Below, piece by piece: positions 6,641 through 7,498 of a DNA stretch of 7,498 bases. Origin of the DNA: Magnetovibrio sp. (GTDB taxonomy: Bacteria > Pseudomonadota > Alphaproteobacteria > Rhodospirillales > Magnetovibrionaceae); assembly GCA_016763255.1 (NCBI GenBank), contig JAESUA010000311.1:1-7498 (forward strand). The letters run 5' to 3'. Below the pieces are notes generated by a model. It worked only from the letters and a program-made list of their open reading frames with translations. It was not told the DNA's origin and made no database searches. The first letter of the stretch is position 1. The number at the start of each line of letters is the position of its first letter. The position numbers and the translations under genes are program-made.

Positions 6641-7498
6641 ATGCATCGTTTCATCAAGGTAAGCCTAGGGCTTTTGGCCCTAACCGTTTTACCCGTTTCG
6701 GCCCAAGACATCGCCCCAAAGCCCGCCCCCGAACCCGCCACCGGGCGCACGGTCAAATCCAGCGTCAGTGCCCAAAAGTACATGATTTCCGCCGCCAACC
6801 CGTTGGCGGCCTGGGCGGGCATGGATGTCTTGCGTGACGGCGGCAGCGCGGTGGATGCGATGGTCGCCACGCAAATGGTTTTGGGCTTGGTTGAACCGCA
6901 AAGCAGCGGCTTGGGCGGGGGTTCTTTTTTGGTTTATCATGATGCAAACACCAACAAGCCCATCACCTTGGATGGCCGCGAAACCGCCCCCATGGCGGCA
7001 CAATCGGATTTGTTTCTCAAGCCCGACGGGACGCCGATGAAGTTTTTCGAAGGTGTGGTCGGCGGGCGCTCGGTGGGCACGCCGGGCACCCTCAAACTGA
7101 TGCATGAGGCCCACCGGCGCTACGGCAAGCTGGAGTGGGCGCGTTTGCTGCAACCGGCCATCGATTTGGCGCAAAAAGGTTTTAAAGTTTCACCGCGTCT
7201 GGCCAAGCTGATCGCCAAGGATCAAAAACGCCTGTCGAGCTATCGCGACACCCGGGCCTATTTTTTTGACGCCAAGGGCCCCCCCCTTAAAGCCGGAACG
7301 GTGCTGAAAAACCCCGTCTATGCCCACAGCCTGCGCTTGATCGCCGCCCAAGGCCCAGACGTTTTTTACAAAGGTGAAATCGCCAAAGACATCATCACAG
7401 CCGTGCGTGGAGCCAAGGATAATCCCGGCCTATTGAGCACCGCCGATCTGGCTGATTACCGGGTCATCGAACGAGAAGCCGTGAGATGCCATTATACA
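6641..7498 (+). CDS. ggt: Gamma-glutamyltransferase precursor, N-terminal part (partial)
   Basis: The open frame gives 286 residues and runs off the window. It matches the large subunit of periplasmic gamma-glutamyltransferase, which cleaves or transfers the gamma-glutamyl group of glutathione and related compounds. A signal peptide is clear (MHRFIKVSLGLLALTVLPVSA, about 1-21). Family features include AANPLAAWAGMDVLRDGGSAVDA (51-73, with two deviations from the usual spacing not evident), EPQSSGLGGGSFLVY (85-99), LDGRETAP (110-117, with Arg113 matching the gamma-glutamyl-carboxylate-binding arginine of E. coli GGT), SVGTPGTL (144-151) and the YGKLEWARLLQPAIDLA stretch (161-177). The self-cleavage threonine and small subunit lie beyond the window, so catalytic completeness cannot be judged. 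The ATG at 6641 follows GGGAGG by 7 bases. It is divergent from the metallo-beta-lactamase-fold gene. Homopolymers T7 (7261-7267) and C8 (7279-7286) lie within the frame, which stays open. Confidence 0.93.
   Translation, partial: MHRFIKVSLGLLALTVLPVSAQDIAPKPAPEPATGRTVKSSVSAQKYMISAANPLAAWAGMDVLRDGGSAVDAMVATQMVLGLVEPQSSGLGGGSFLVYHDANTNKPITLDGRETAPMAAQSDLFLKPDGTPMKFFEGVVGGRSVGTPGTLKLMHEAHRRYGKLEWARLLQPAIDLAQKGFKVSPRLAKLIAKDQKRLSSYRDTRAYFFDAKGPPLKAGTVLKNPVYAHSLRLIAAQGPDVFYKGEIAKDIITAVRGAKDNPGLLSTADLADYRVIEREAVRCHYT

Noticed and set aside
6689..7174. 161-codon open frame on the minus strand opposite the gamma-glutamyltransferase gene
   Set aside because: Composition is Arg/Gly/Ala/His-biased, as expected of an antisense shadow, and the plus strand matches a known enzyme family throughout.

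Overview
The window reads as chromosomal DNA of a Gram-negative bacterium, most likely an alphaproteobacterium of a Rhodospirillales-like kind. This rests on moderate G+C (judged by eye, not counted), the style of the hybrid sensor kinase, and a FecR-module protein of a type I know from large alphaproteobacterial surface proteins. The taxonomic call is an inference. No RNA gene, insertion sequence, CRISPR array or phage gene was seen.

Layout: (1) positions 1-970, minus strand, hold the N-terminal 323 residues of a FecR-module protein that runs off the window. It has a TTG start and no signal peptide, and looks like the front of a large secreted adhesin. (2) 1093-4278, minus strand, is a 1061-residue membrane hybrid histidine kinase (sensor, two PAS, HisKA, ATPase, a broken receiver, an intact receiver, HPt). 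It lies 122 bp upstream of the FecR-module gene and in the same direction, so the two may be co-transcribed. (3) 4374-5564, plus strand, is a flavoprotein of the HI0933/YhiN (BaiN/RdsA-type) family, divergent from the kinase across a 95-bp region with a candidate operator. (4) 5568-6497, minus strand, is an exported metallo-beta-lactamase-fold protein with an altered metal motif. It meets the flavoprotein gene tail to tail with 3 bp between stop codons. (5) 6641-7498, plus strand, is the N-terminal part of a gamma-glutamyltransferase precursor with a signal peptide, divergent from (4) and cut by the window end before its catalytic threonine.

How they may work together: the kinase and the FecR-module protein form a plausible sensing-plus-surface pair. 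The exported metallo-beta-lactamase-fold protein and the gamma-glutamyltransferase are divergently arranged and both predicted to be periplasmic. The flavoprotein is probably an unrelated housekeeping gene.

The most noteworthy points are a first receiver domain cut off before its phosphorylation site, loss of both leading histidines of the metallo-beta-lactamase zinc motif, a leader hairpin that could mask the ribosome binding site of the TTG-started FecR-module gene, and short tandem duplications in front of the gamma-glutamyltransferase gene. I saw no clear multi-gene system of a new type; these are deviations within recognisable families.
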